From the NCBI RefSeq assembly GCF_007558865.1, contig NZ_VLPK01000001.1, positions 744,001-808,000 of the forward strand: a DNA stretch of 64,000 nt, in the 5' to 3' direction. The notes under the pieces were generated by a model that was given only the letters and a program-made list of their open reading frames with translations, was not told where the DNA came from and ran no database searches. The translations under genes and the position numbers were made by a program. Positions 55,515 through 63,643 of the stretch are shown piece by piece (within the stretch, counting starts at the first letter, position 1; every line of letters begins with the position of its first letter). The DNA is from Mucilaginibacter corticis. Its GTDB lineage: Bacteria > Bacteroidota > Bacteroidia > Sphingobacteriales > Sphingobacteriaceae.

Positions 55515-55521
55515 TTTGCTT

Positions 55522-56937
55522 TTAAAGATTTACCGAATATTTTAAAGACCCTTTAAAATACGGATAGTTTTTAAAAATATCCGGGTAATGCCGGTATCTG
55601 CCCGATAAAGAATAATAACCAGGCTCGCCGCATATGGAAAGGCCTTTTACAAACATGTAACTTAACTCGCCCGATACTGTGTGCAGAAAATAATGGGAAG
55701 CATTACCATTTATGGTAGACAGCCATCCTCCCCTGTAATTCAGGTTGAAAAACACTTTACCGGCTAAATTAATAGCCGCGCTGCCATTAATGCCCAGGCC
55801 CATGGTGTAATCATAATCCCTGCCGTTTGGCGTGATGTATTTATCGGGCGCGGCACCAAGTATGATAGGCCCCATGCCGAATGTAGTGTTGATGATGCAT
55901 TTTTTTGAGATATCATACTCTGATAAAAGGTTTATACGCACACTTTGGCCGCTGTAAAAGAAAGCCACGTTACGGATATAATCATAATTGGCAGACAATA
56001 CAGCCAAGTGTTCTACTTTTTCTGTCGACTGGATCTCCCAACCTGCCAGTGAACCGTAAACACTGATCACATTTACCTTGGTACTGTCGTCCTTACCTAT
56101 CTCGGTATTGATCAATATATTACTGAACGGAGTTTGATAATCTTCATAAGGATCGCCGTAATAAATCTTTACGTGGCCATACCAGCCACTATGCCACTGG
56201 TTATTTAGTTGGATATTCCTTATCCCGCCATTAAATTCGGCCATTATTTTTGTGGAATCTCTTAGCGATGTGTTTGGCGCTAACTTACCCCATTTGCCGT
56301 CAAGTATCCGTGAAAGCCCGTTCATAGGGTCAACCAATGCCCCAAATACTTCATTAACCTGCCTTTTAAATCCAACAAGTTGATTGTTGATGATCCTGTT
56401 TGATAAGCGATAGGTCATCTCGCCTAAAACGGCCCCGCCAAAGCCGGTATTAATAAAATCATTTGGCGCAGGCGGCTGGTTTTCGGCATAGGTTTCCCAG
56501 ATATAACTGCCTGCAAAACTTGCAGTGGCCGACTGCCAGAAATTATAACCGTTTGTACGGAACGAGTTAAAAAAGTAGCTGCCATGGTAAGGGTGTCCAA
56601 ACTGATTGGTCTGAAGCGGGTCATTATCAAACTGCCAGCTGCCCGGGTTCAGGTTATGGCCAACCGTTTTAAACGATATCTGGGCGTAATCTTTCTTGGT
56701 TACAAATTGGTCAAGAAGCTGGGGCATTATTTCGGCCAGGCCAAACTGTAGCGCGGCATGGCCAAATCTTTTCTTCGTAAGCGAAGTATCAGGAAGGATA
56801 ACACGTGAGCTGTCCTTCACCGTCTTCTCGATAATGCGGATCTGTGTTTGCGCTGACGAAACAAATGAATAAGTTACCAGGAATACAAATATCAAATTTG
56901 GTATAAGTAAAGATTTTTTCGGGGTATGTAAAGTCAT
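55522..56937 (-). CDS. DUF3943-like secreted/outer-membrane protein
   Basis: This 471-aa protein has a signal peptide (about 1-29). Its central segments (NQFGHPYHGSYFFNSFRTNG, WQSATASFAGSYIWE) look like the DUF3943 family, and the C-terminal half resembles a beta-barrel. The function of DUF3943 is unknown. It is the first gene of a two-gene operon with the metallophosphoesterase, so both may act on an envelope phosphoester. Confidence 0.75.
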   Translation of the reverse strand: MTLHTPKKSLLIPNLIFVFLVTYSFVSSAQTQIRIIEKTVKDSSRVILPDTSLTKKRFGHAALQFGLAEIMPQLLDQFVTKKDYAQISFKTVGHNLNPGSWQFDNDPLQTNQFGHPYHGSYFFNSFRTNGYNFWQSATASFAGSYIWETYAENQPPAPNDFINTGFGGAVLGEMTYRLSNRIINNQLVGFKRQVNEVFGALVDPMNGLSRILDGKWGKLAPNTSLRDSTKIMAEFNGGIRNIQLNNQWHSGWYGHVKIYYGDPYEDYQTPFSNILINTEIGKDDSTKVNVISVYGSLAGWEIQSTEKVEHLAVLSANYDYIRNVAFFYSGQSVRINLLSEYDISKKCIINTTFGMGPIILGAAPDKYITPNGRDYDYTMGLGINGSAAINLAGKVFFNLNYRGGWLSTINGNASHYFLHTVSGELSYMFVKGLSICGEPGYYSLSGRYRHYPDIFKNYPYFKGSLKYSVNL

Positions 56938-57114
56938 TTTGTGTACAGGTATATCATGAGCGGCTATTAGATGTTAAGTAATTATTGAACATTCATTAAT
57001 TAATTTGGTTTTTAGCAAAAATCAATAGATACAAGTAGCATAAATCCGACTCATAACGTATAACCAAGAGAAACAATCACCGATTTCCCCTGTTAAATCC
57101 ATGCTAAGGAACTT

Positions 57115-58197
57115 ATGATAAAACATTGCTTGTGGGTTGGGGTATCCGCGTTATTACTTATTGCCGGCTGTAGCCTGGTAAAACAACTGGGCAGAAACCC
57201 CAGGGGCGAGGAACTTGCACGGCTTGACACGCTACCTAATTACAAAAATGGCAGTTTTGAAAACCTGGCAGAAAGTTCTAATTCGGCAAATAAGCACAAC
57301 CGCTGGCTTTTTCTTCATAAGCGCCCTAAAACGGTCAGGCCCTCGCATGCGCTGCCTTGGGTTGAAACCGATCTGAAAAAACTGGCGGCTCCTGCGCCTA
57401 CTATTGTTTGGTTTGGGCATTCATCATTGCTGATAAAAACCGGGCAGGGTAATATCCTGATCGATCCTGTTTTTAGTAATCACGCCGGGCCGGTACCGGG
57501 TTTGGTTGAGGCATTCCCCGGCACTACCAATTATCACTCGCCGGATATGCCACCCATAGATGTGCTGATCATATCGCATGACCATTATGATCACCTGGAT
57601 TACCGTACGCTTAAAAAATTAAAAAGCCAGATTAAAATGGCTGTTGTGCCTATGGGCGTTGGCTCAGACCTGGTATACTGGGGCTTTGACCCTAAAAAGA
57701 TCATCGAGTTAAACTGGAACCGGTCTGTCACGCTGAATGGCGGGCTGCAGATCACAGCTACCGAGACACAGCATCGCAGCAACAGGTCTTACAGCAACGA
57801 AAACAAAACACTCTGGGCATCATATGTAATACAAGCCGGCAATTACAGGCTATTTTATGGCGGCGATGGTGGCTATGGCACCTATTTTAAGCAAATTGGA
57901 AAGCAGTACGGCCCCTTTGATCTGGCATTGCTGGAATGCGGGCAATACAGCCCCAACTGGCCCTGGACACACCTATGGCTGGGGCAGGCTGCACAGGCCG
58001 CCGTCGACCTGAATGCCCGGATGCTACAACCTATTCACTGGGCCAAGTTTGTTGAGGCCGACCAGCCGTGGAACGAACCTATAGAAAAACTGTTGCCTGC
58101 CGCCGAAAAGCTGGGTATTCCGGTAAACGTTCCGCAGATTGGCGAACCTTATACCTTAGGTGACCCGCCAAAGCAGAAAGTTTGGTGGGATTTTTAA
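57115..58197 (+). CDS. metallo-beta-lactamase-fold lipoprotein, NAPE-PLD/UlaG-like
   Basis: This 360-aa protein has a lipoprotein signal (lipobox LIAGC) and an MBL-fold domain whose metal motif is HDHYDHLD, with GHSSLLIKTGQGNILIDPVF as the N-terminal beta-strand pair. Later conserved residues are in THLWLGQA and LQPIHWAKF. Relatives hydrolyse phosphodiester or lactone bonds. A clear Shine-Dalgarno AAGGA lies 5 nt before the ATG, unusual for this genome. It is followed after 13 nt by the DUF5686-like gene and probably co-transcribed with it. Confidence 0.85.
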   Translation: MIKHCLWVGVSALLLIAGCSLVKQLGRNPRGEELARLDTLPNYKNGSFENLAESSNSANKHNRWLFLHKRPKTVRPSHALPWVETDLKKLAAPAPTIVWFGHSSLLIKTGQGNILIDPVFSNHAGPVPGLVEAFPGTTNYHSPDMPPIDVLIISHDHYDHLDYRTLKKLKSQIKMAVVPMGVGSDLVYWGFDPKKIIELNWNRSVTLNGGLQITATETQHRSNRSYSNENKTLWASYVIQAGNYRLFYGGDGGYGTYFKQIGKQYGPFDLALLECGQYSPNWPWTHLWLGQAAQAAVDLNARMLQPIHWAKFVEADQPWNEPIEKLLPAAEKLGIPVNVPQIGEPYTLGDPPKQKVWWDF

Positions 58198-58210
58198 TAA
58201 TGTTGAGTTA

Positions 58211-60817
58211 ATGGTTACTATTTTGTTTTATAACGATATTCATAAGGGTTTACAAATTTTAAAGAGCGTTCCTTTAAAATGGGCCGGCTGTATTTACCTG
58301 CTTTTATTTAGCTTAAGCACCGCCGCTCAAAAAGCCGATACCGTTACTACCATTAAAGGCCAGGTTACAGATCCCGTAACCGGCAAGCCGCTCATCTACG
58401 TTAATGTAAGACCTGAAGGCAGTGCTAACGCGCTGGTCACAGACTCGGCAGGGAAATTTAACTTTAGCAGACCCGGCGCTTTTGCAAAAGTAACGTTTTC
58501 GCGTATCGGCTACCAGGCCGTGGTAAAGACTGTAAAGCCTGGCCAGGTTAACGATTTGCATATCAGTATGCACAATAACCAAAACCAACTTAAAGAAGTG
58601 CTGATCACATCTAAAAAACAAAAATACCGCAATAAGGATAACCCGGCAGTTTCACTCATTCAGCAGATCATCAATCATAAAAATGAGAACCGCATGGAAA
58701 GCGCCGCATACCTGCAATACGACCAATACGAGCGGATAGGCCTTTCTTTTTTTAACCTGCCGCAAAAATTTATTAACGGCAATTTTTTCAAAAAGTATCA
58801 ATTCATGCTGGATACCATGGTTGATGCGAATGGTAACAAACAAACTTTGCTACCAGCATTGCTGACCGAAAAGCTATCGGAAGTATATTACCGCAAGCAG
58901 CCTGAAAAGACCATACAGATACTCCACGCTGAAAAAGGGATTAACATTATTAAGTTTGTTGACACTGCCGGGGTAAATGTTTATTTAAACCAGCTGTATG
59001 GCAATAACCTGGATATTTATGAGAATAACATTTTTATCATCTCCAACCAGTTTTTGAGCCCCATTGCTGATCATTCGCCCAATTATTACAAGTTTTTTAT
59101 TACGGATACCATAAGCACACCTACAGGAAAACAGGTTGAAGTATCATTCGTACCCCGCACCAAAGGCGACCTGCTTTTTGAGGGTAAACTAACCGTAACG
59201 CTTGACGGGCATTATGCCGTTACCGCCTGCCAAATGGATGTGAATAAGCAGATCAACGTTAGTTTTTTGCGCAGCCTTAATATCATGCTGAATTTTACCC
59301 AACAGGCAAACGGCAGGTACCAGTTGGCCCGCAGCGATGTAAAAGCCGATTTTGGCCTTTCGAAGACAAAGGGCTGGGGCGTTATCGGCCAGCGCACGGT
59401 GTCCTACAGTAACTATAAACTTGACACCCCACAATCCGAAGCTTTTTATAACGGTAAATCACTACAGGTTGCACTGCATGGCGGCAAAACAGATACGGCT
59501 TATTGGTCAAGCCATCGTACCGATACCTTAAGCAAACAACAGGCGCGGGTTTACAGCAATTTGCACAAACTGGAACAAATGCCATCCTACAAACGTACCA
59601 TGTGGTGGCTGTCAACACTTACCGGCGGTTATGCCGATTCCGGGCCGGTGCAGATAGGGCCTATCGGCCAGTTTTTTTCATTCAATAGCCAGGAAGGCCT
59701 GCGCTTTGAGGGTGGCGCACGTTCAACACCAAAATTGGACAGTACATTTTATTTCCAAGGCTATGCAGCCATCGGCACAAAAGATAAAAAAGCTAAAGTT
59801 GATGCCATTACCTATATCGCTTTAAACAAAACCGCGCCATATCGTTTCCCGAATGATTATTTCAGCCTGAGTTATTTGTATGATGTAGATGTGCCTGGGC
59901 ATACTTTTTCGATCACTAACAAGCAGGCCGCTTTCTCATCTTTTCAAACAGGCAAAACCAACTACTGGCTATACAGCGGCATTTTCCAAGTAAAATATGT
60001 AAAGGATTTTGAGAATCATTTTTCATATAACATCACCTTTAAAAACTGGAACCAGTCGCCGGCTGCGCAATTGGTTTACCAAATGAATGATGCTGCCGGG
60101 ACGCTTGTGAACAATCTTACCACCAGCGAAATAGACCTGCACTTGCGCTACGCCCCGCACGAACAGATTATCCAGGGTACTGAAGAGCGGCATAGCATCC
60201 ACAATAAATATCCCATCTTTGATTTTCAGCTTAACCGCGGTCTCAAGGGATTTATGAATGGCGCTTACACCTATACGGATGCCGGTCTGAATATTTATAA
60301 ACGGTTCTATTTTTCGCAGCTCGGCTTTGCCGATGTGACCGTTATTGGTGGATACGTGCAGGGTAAGCTGCCGTTCCCGCTGCTTAATATTAGTCCGGCC
60401 AATCAATCATTTGCTTATAACCGGGATGCCTACAACCAGATGAACTACCTCGAATTTGTGAGCGACCATTACGCGGGGATCAATTTCACACATACTTTCA
60501 ATGGCTTTTTGCTGAATAAAATCCCGCTGATACAGCACCTTAAATGGAAGGAGTTTATATCTGCAAAAATACTATACGGTGGGCTGCGTGCGGAAAATAA
60601 TCCCGAACTGACTAACGGCCTGTACCGCCTGCCGCCTGCTACCAACGGTGCTTATGGCACCTACGCGTTAGGAAGCACCCCCTACGTTGAAGCTGGCGTT
60701 GGGATAGGCAATATCCTTCACTTTTTAAGAGTGGATGTGATCAGGCGCTTCAACTACCTGGACCATCCCGGCGCTTCGGCATATGGGGTGAAGTTTAGCT
60801 TTCAACCTGAGTTTTAG
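58211..60817 (+). CDS. DUF5686-like carboxypeptidase-regulatory-domain outer-membrane protein
   Basis: This 868-aa protein has a signal peptide (about 1-40, cleaved near AAQ), a carboxypeptidase-regulatory-like (CarboxypepD_reg) domain (GQVTDPVTGKPLIYVNV, about residues 47-125), and a long DUF5686-like beta-barrel region. I choose the ATG at 58211. The frame is open back to a GTG at 58160 inside the previous gene, which would overlap its coding sequence. Such proteins are typical of Bacteroidota outer membranes; their role is not established. Confidence 0.82.
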   Translation: MVTILFYNDIHKGLQILKSVPLKWAGCIYLLLFSLSTAAQKADTVTTIKGQVTDPVTGKPLIYVNVRPEGSANALVTDSAGKFNFSRPGAFAKVTFSRIGYQAVVKTVKPGQVNDLHISMHNNQNQLKEVLITSKKQKYRNKDNPAVSLIQQIINHKNENRMESAAYLQYDQYERIGLSFFNLPQKFINGNFFKKYQFMLDTMVDANGNKQTLLPALLTEKLSEVYYRKQPEKTIQILHAEKGINIIKFVDTAGVNVYLNQLYGNNLDIYENNIFIISNQFLSPIADHSPNYYKFFITDTISTPTGKQVEVSFVPRTKGDLLFEGKLTVTLDGHYAVTACQMDVNKQINVSFLRSLNIMLNFTQQANGRYQLARSDVKADFGLSKTKGWGVIGQRTVSYSNYKLDTPQSEAFYNGKSLQVALHGGKTDTAYWSSHRTDTLSKQQARVYSNLHKLEQMPSYKRTMWWLSTLTGGYADSGPVQIGPIGQFFSFNSQEGLRFEGGARSTPKLDSTFYFQGYAAIGTKDKKAKVDAITYIALNKTAPYRFPNDYFSLSYLYDVDVPGHTFSITNKQAAFSSFQTGKTNYWLYSGIFQVKYVKDFENHFSYNITFKNWNQSPAAQLVYQMNDAAGTLVNNLTTSEIDLHLRYAPHEQIIQGTEERHSIHNKYPIFDFQLNRGLKGFMNGAYTYTDAGLNIYKRFYFSQLGFADVTVIGGYVQGKLPFPLLNISPANQSFAYNRDAYNQMNYLEFVSDHYAGINFTHTFNGFLLNKIPLIQHLKWKEFISAKILYGGLRAENNPELTNGLYRLPPATNGAYGTYALGSTPYVEAGVGIGNILHFLRVDVIRRFNYLDHPGASAYGVKFSFQPEF

Positions 60818-60854
60818 ATGATGGGGAGGGGCTGCGCGGATGTGTTTTTTCATG

Positions 60855-60926
60855 AGGTGTGAGGGCGGGATCGAACCGCCGTTAGAAGTTTTGCAGACTT
60901 CCGCCTAACCACTCGGCCACTCCACC
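60855..60926 (-). tRNA. tRNA-Cys (anticodon GCA)
   Basis: The 72-nt gene folds as a cloverleaf with D-arm GCC/GGC, anticodon stem GAAGT/ACTTC around loop CTGCAAA (anticodon GCA), and T-arm GGCGG/CCGCC with loop TTCGATC. The acceptor 5' strand is GGTGGAG and the 3' strand CTCACACC, which pairs only if one A is bulged. The discriminator base is then U, the normal identity base for tRNA-Cys. CCA is not encoded. It lies 7 nt after the stop codon of the cysteine desulfurase gene on the same strand. Confidence 0.9.
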
Positions 60927-60933
60927 TTATTGT

Positions 60934-62064
60934 TTAAGCGGCTACAACCTGGTATATCACGGCCAGCTTTTCTATAACCTGGTCTATATCTTCCATGGTA
61001 TTAAACCGTGAGAAAGAGAACCGGATAGTTGTCCTTTTGGGATCAGTCCCCAAAGCCTGTAAAACTGAAGATGCAGCCCCCGTACAACACGCGCTGCCAC
61101 CAGACACCGCAATGCCTTCTGTATCCAGGTAGTTAATTAAATTAATGCCACCGCTGGCAAAACTTGCACTTAATACGGTGTAAATGCTCTTATCAAGCGA
61201 TGCTGAGCGGCCGTTAAATTGTACCTGGGGTACCAGGCTAACCAGATTGCTGATCAATTTATTTTTAAGTTGTTGTATGTGTTGCTGGTGGGTATCGCGT
61301 TCAGCATAAGCAAGCTTCAGCGCTTTGGTCATGCCAACAATTCCGGCCAGGTTTTCTGTTCCCGCCCGTACTTGTTTTTCCTGACCGCCGCCATGGATCA
61401 ACCGGGCTAAATGTGCCCCTTTTCTACAATACAAAAAGCCAACGCCTTTGGGGCCATGAAATTTATGCGCTGATGCAGCCAGGTAATGAATGTTCAAGCC
61501 TGAAAGATCAAACGCTACATGGCCCGTGGTCTGCACAGCGTCTGTATGAAACACTGCCTGATATTTTTCGCAAAGCCGGCTTATTGCGTTTATATCATTA
61601 AGATTACCTACCTCATTATTGGCGTGCATAATGGTAACCAGGTTACGGGTATTGGTGCGTAGTAAGTATTCAAGGTGATCAAGGTCAAGATCGCCAAATT
61701 CATTGTACTTAACGTAGCTTATCCGGGTATGATATTGTTTACTTAACGACTTTAAGGTTTGTAACACCGCAGGATGTTCAAACGCGGTTGTGATCACATG
61801 ATCAATTTTTTCGCAGGTTACTGCCGATACGATAGCCAGGTTATCGGCTTCTGTTCCGCCTGAAGTAAAAGTGATCTCTTCTGCATCTGCCCCGATCAGG
61901 CCGGCAATGGTTTTACGGCATTGCTCAAGTGTAGCTTTTGCTTCACGCCCATACTGGTGTTGCGACGAAGGGTTGCCAAAATTAGCTAATAAATGTGGGG
62001 TCATTGCTGTAAATACAGCCGGATCCAGTGGCGTAGTAGCCGCGTTGTCTAAATAGATACTCAT
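60934..62064 (-). CDS. cysteine desulfurase, IscS/NifS type
   Basis: This 376-aa PLP enzyme takes sulfur from cysteine for iron-sulfur clusters and tRNA thiolation. The PLP Lys201 is in SAHKFHGPKG, other sites include FTSGGTEADNLA and HTDAVQTTG. The catalytic cysteine is Cys326 in the loop GSACCTGA, where a second Cys327 follows directly. It is preceded by a SAM-I riboswitch and followed, after 7 nt, by tRNA-Cys. Transcription read-through would couple sulfur transfer enzyme and tRNA to cellular SAM level. Confidence 0.94.
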   Translation of the reverse strand: MSIYLDNAATTPLDPAVFTAMTPHLLANFGNPSSQHQYGREAKATLEQCRKTIAGLIGADAEEITFTSGGTEADNLAIVSAVTCEKIDHVITTAFEHPAVLQTLKSLSKQYHTRISYVKYNEFGDLDLDHLEYLLRTNTRNLVTIMHANNEVGNLNDINAISRLCEKYQAVFHTDAVQTTGHVAFDLSGLNIHYLAASAHKFHGPKGVGFLYCRKGAHLARLIHGGGQEKQVRAGTENLAGIVGMTKALKLAYAERDTHQQHIQQLKNKLISNLVSLVPQVQFNGRSASLDKSIYTVLSASFASGGINLINYLDTEGIAVSGGSACCTGAASSVLQALGTDPKRTTIRFSFSRFNTMEDIDQVIEKLAVIYQVVAA

Positions 62065-62122
62065 GCTTTTTTATTTTACTGTTTCTGCCAGAAAGCACCA
62101 TGCGGCGGCTCTTCTTATTTAG

Positions 62123-62229
62123 CTTATCTTTCTCTTTTACAGAGCAGGATTTGGCACCTTTTAATGTAGTTAACAGTACAGGTTGCCAAGACGTCAAAGG
62201 GCCTTTCCCTCGGTCTTTCTGGATAAATT
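62123..62229 (-). promoter_or_regulatory. SAM-I (S-box) riboswitch
   Basis: On the minus strand this 107-nt leader matches the S-box core: P1 (TTTATC with GATAAG), CCGAGGGAAAGGCCC, GTCTTGGCAACC, AAGGTGCCAAATCC, and a P4 hairpin CTCT/AGAG. It lies about 60 nt upstream of the cysteine desulfurase ATG. No U-tract terminator follows. An 8-nt segment CTTTCTGG before the start (62088-62095) can pair with CCAGAAAG in the aptamer's 5' part (62215-62222), suggesting control of translation. S-box elements usually govern methionine and SAM genes, so this target is notable. Confidence 0.9.
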
Positions 62230-62246
62230 TTGTTAAAGAACTGGGG

Positions 62247-62289
62247 CAAATATACAATTAATCTATAATTCCCATAGAATTTATAGATT
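62247..62289 (-). promoter_or_regulatory. promoter and palindromic operator upstream of the S-box
   Basis: A Bacteroidota -7 box TATATTTG lies at 62247-62254. A perfect 9-bp inverted repeat (AATCTATAA at 62260-62268, TTATAGATT at 62281-62289) with a 12-nt spacer covers the expected -33 region, where no TTTG is seen. It may be an operator for a sulfur-responsive regulator. Read on the plus strand, the same repeat with its following T-run could act as a weak terminator. Confidence 0.65.
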
Positions 62290-62490
62290 TTTTTTGAAAA
62301 GAGAAAATTATGCTTTACGTTTGTGGTGTTATCATTAACAAGATGTCGAAAAATAGTATTTCTAAGCAGCCCCCGTTAGCCACTTCAACTATGAAAGTGC
62401 CGGCTTATTGTTGTTGTCGATAAGGCTCATCACCGCCCCTGTCCTGTCACAAAGCACGTTTTGTGCAAAACCACATTAAGTTCTGTTTAT

Positions 62491-63435
62491 ATGAAATATA
62501 AAAAATCAAGCTATTTACTGTTTCTGCTGATGCTTTTAAGCACGGCGAATATTTTCGCACAACCCGGTCAACGCATCCTGGCAGTAATAGCACATCCTGA
62601 TGACGAAAGTATATTCTCAGTCACTTTATACAAACTGGCTAAAGAGCAGCATGCCACGCTTGACCTATTTGTGATCACCAACGGCGAGGCCGGTTATAAA
62701 TATTCGACCTTGGCAGAACAGTATTATGGTTGCAAACTGACTACCGCCGCTGATGCAAAAAAACGCCTGCCCACAATCCGCAAAAAAGAATTACATGAAG
62801 GAGGAAAAGTAATTGGGATATCCAATTATTATTTTGCAGATCAGTCTGACAGCCACTACACGCTTAATGAACGTGAGCCTTTAGATACAAGCTGGCAGGT
62901 AATAAAAGTTAGAAAACAATTGCATGAGTTGCTACTACACAATCATTATAATGAAGTATTCTGCATTTTACCTGAAGCTGAAACCCATGGCGGACACAAA
63001 GCCGCTACACTTTTAGCATTAGACGAAGTTGCTGCACTCCCTGCGGATAACAGGCCGCTGATCTTCGGCGCGGCCCTGCACGATAAGGGTGATACTGCCA
63101 GAAAATTCAGTGCATTAAAAGGATATTCGTTAACTAAAACTACGAGTTCACTCCCATCATTCGTGGTAGACCGCACAGTAAGTTTCAGTTATCTGAACCG
63201 CATAAATTATAAGATCATTGCTAATTGGGAACTGGCAGCACATAAAAGCCAGGGAGCCACACAAATGACAATGAATGACGGTGACCTGGAAGAGTTTTGG
63301 TCCTTTAACATCAATACCGTTAACAAAAAAGATGAAGCGGACAGTTTATTCGCAAAGCTCAATCAATCGCCTTATAAAACTGATGAGCCAAAGTTGGTTA
63401 ACCCGGCACTGGCTTTACAATTACAGCAAAAATGA
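62491..63435 (+). CDS. secreted PIG-L/LmbE-type deacetylase
   Basis: This 314-aa protein has a signal peptide (about 1-24). The zinc-dependent PIG-L N-acetylglucosaminyl deacetylase motif AHPDDES (His35, Asp37, Asp38) and the second motif THGGHK are present. It probably deacetylates an N-acetyl sugar or glycoconjugate outside the cytoplasm. The ATG at 62491 gives a signal peptide. The frame starts at a TTG at 62461. The preceding gap 62290-62490 has no other feature. A terminator follows 82 nt downstream. Confidence 0.88.
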   Translation: MKYKKSSYLLFLLMLLSTANIFAQPGQRILAVIAHPDDESIFSVTLYKLAKEQHATLDLFVITNGEAGYKYSTLAEQYYGCKLTTAADAKKRLPTIRKKELHEGGKVIGISNYYFADQSDSHYTLNEREPLDTSWQVIKVRKQLHELLLHNHYNEVFCILPEAETHGGHKAATLLALDEVAALPADNRPLIFGAALHDKGDTARKFSALKGYSLTKTTSSLPSFVVDRTVSFSYLNRINYKIIANWELAAHKSQGATQMTMNDGDLEEFWSFNINTVNKKDEADSLFAKLNQSPYKTDEPKLVNPALALQLQQK

Positions 63436-63517
63436 TTTTAACATATAAAGAAACACCGCGTTACATTTAACAACTATTAATTCGCTCTCTTCTATTGGTT
63501 TATATTGGTTAGTAAAT

Positions 63518-63536
63518 GCCCCTGCCCATCAGGGGC
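63518..63536 (+). terminator. intrinsic terminator of the PIG-L gene
   Basis: A 7-bp stem GCCCCTG/CAGGGGC with a 5-nt loop is followed by TTTACTTTT. It lies 82 nt after the stop. Confidence 0.8.
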
Positions 63537-63593
63537 TTTACTTTTATATCAAAGAAATATAAGCCCAAAGAAATAAGAATAATTTACAAACAA

Positions 63594-63617
63594 AAGCCCA
63601 TCACAAAGGACGGGCTT
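63594..63617 (-). terminator. intrinsic terminator of the aldo/keto reductase gene
   Basis: On the minus strand a 9-bp stem (AAGCCCGTC with GATGGGCTT, one G-T wobble) and 6-nt loop are followed by TTGTTTG. It lies 27 nt after the stop of the leftward gene. Confidence 0.8.
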
Positions 63618-63643
63618 GAATCATTTACCTATATCAAAATGCT

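Noticed and set aside
61982..62257. 91-codon minus-strand open frame overlapping the desulfurase start
   Set aside because: It runs through the S-box riboswitch and its leader in another frame; the composition is Lys/Ser-rich and non-protein-like, so it is a shadow of structured RNA.
62461..62490. N-terminal extension of the PIG-L protein from a TTG
   Set aside because: The ATG at 62491 is followed at once by a normal signal peptide, while the extension would disrupt it.
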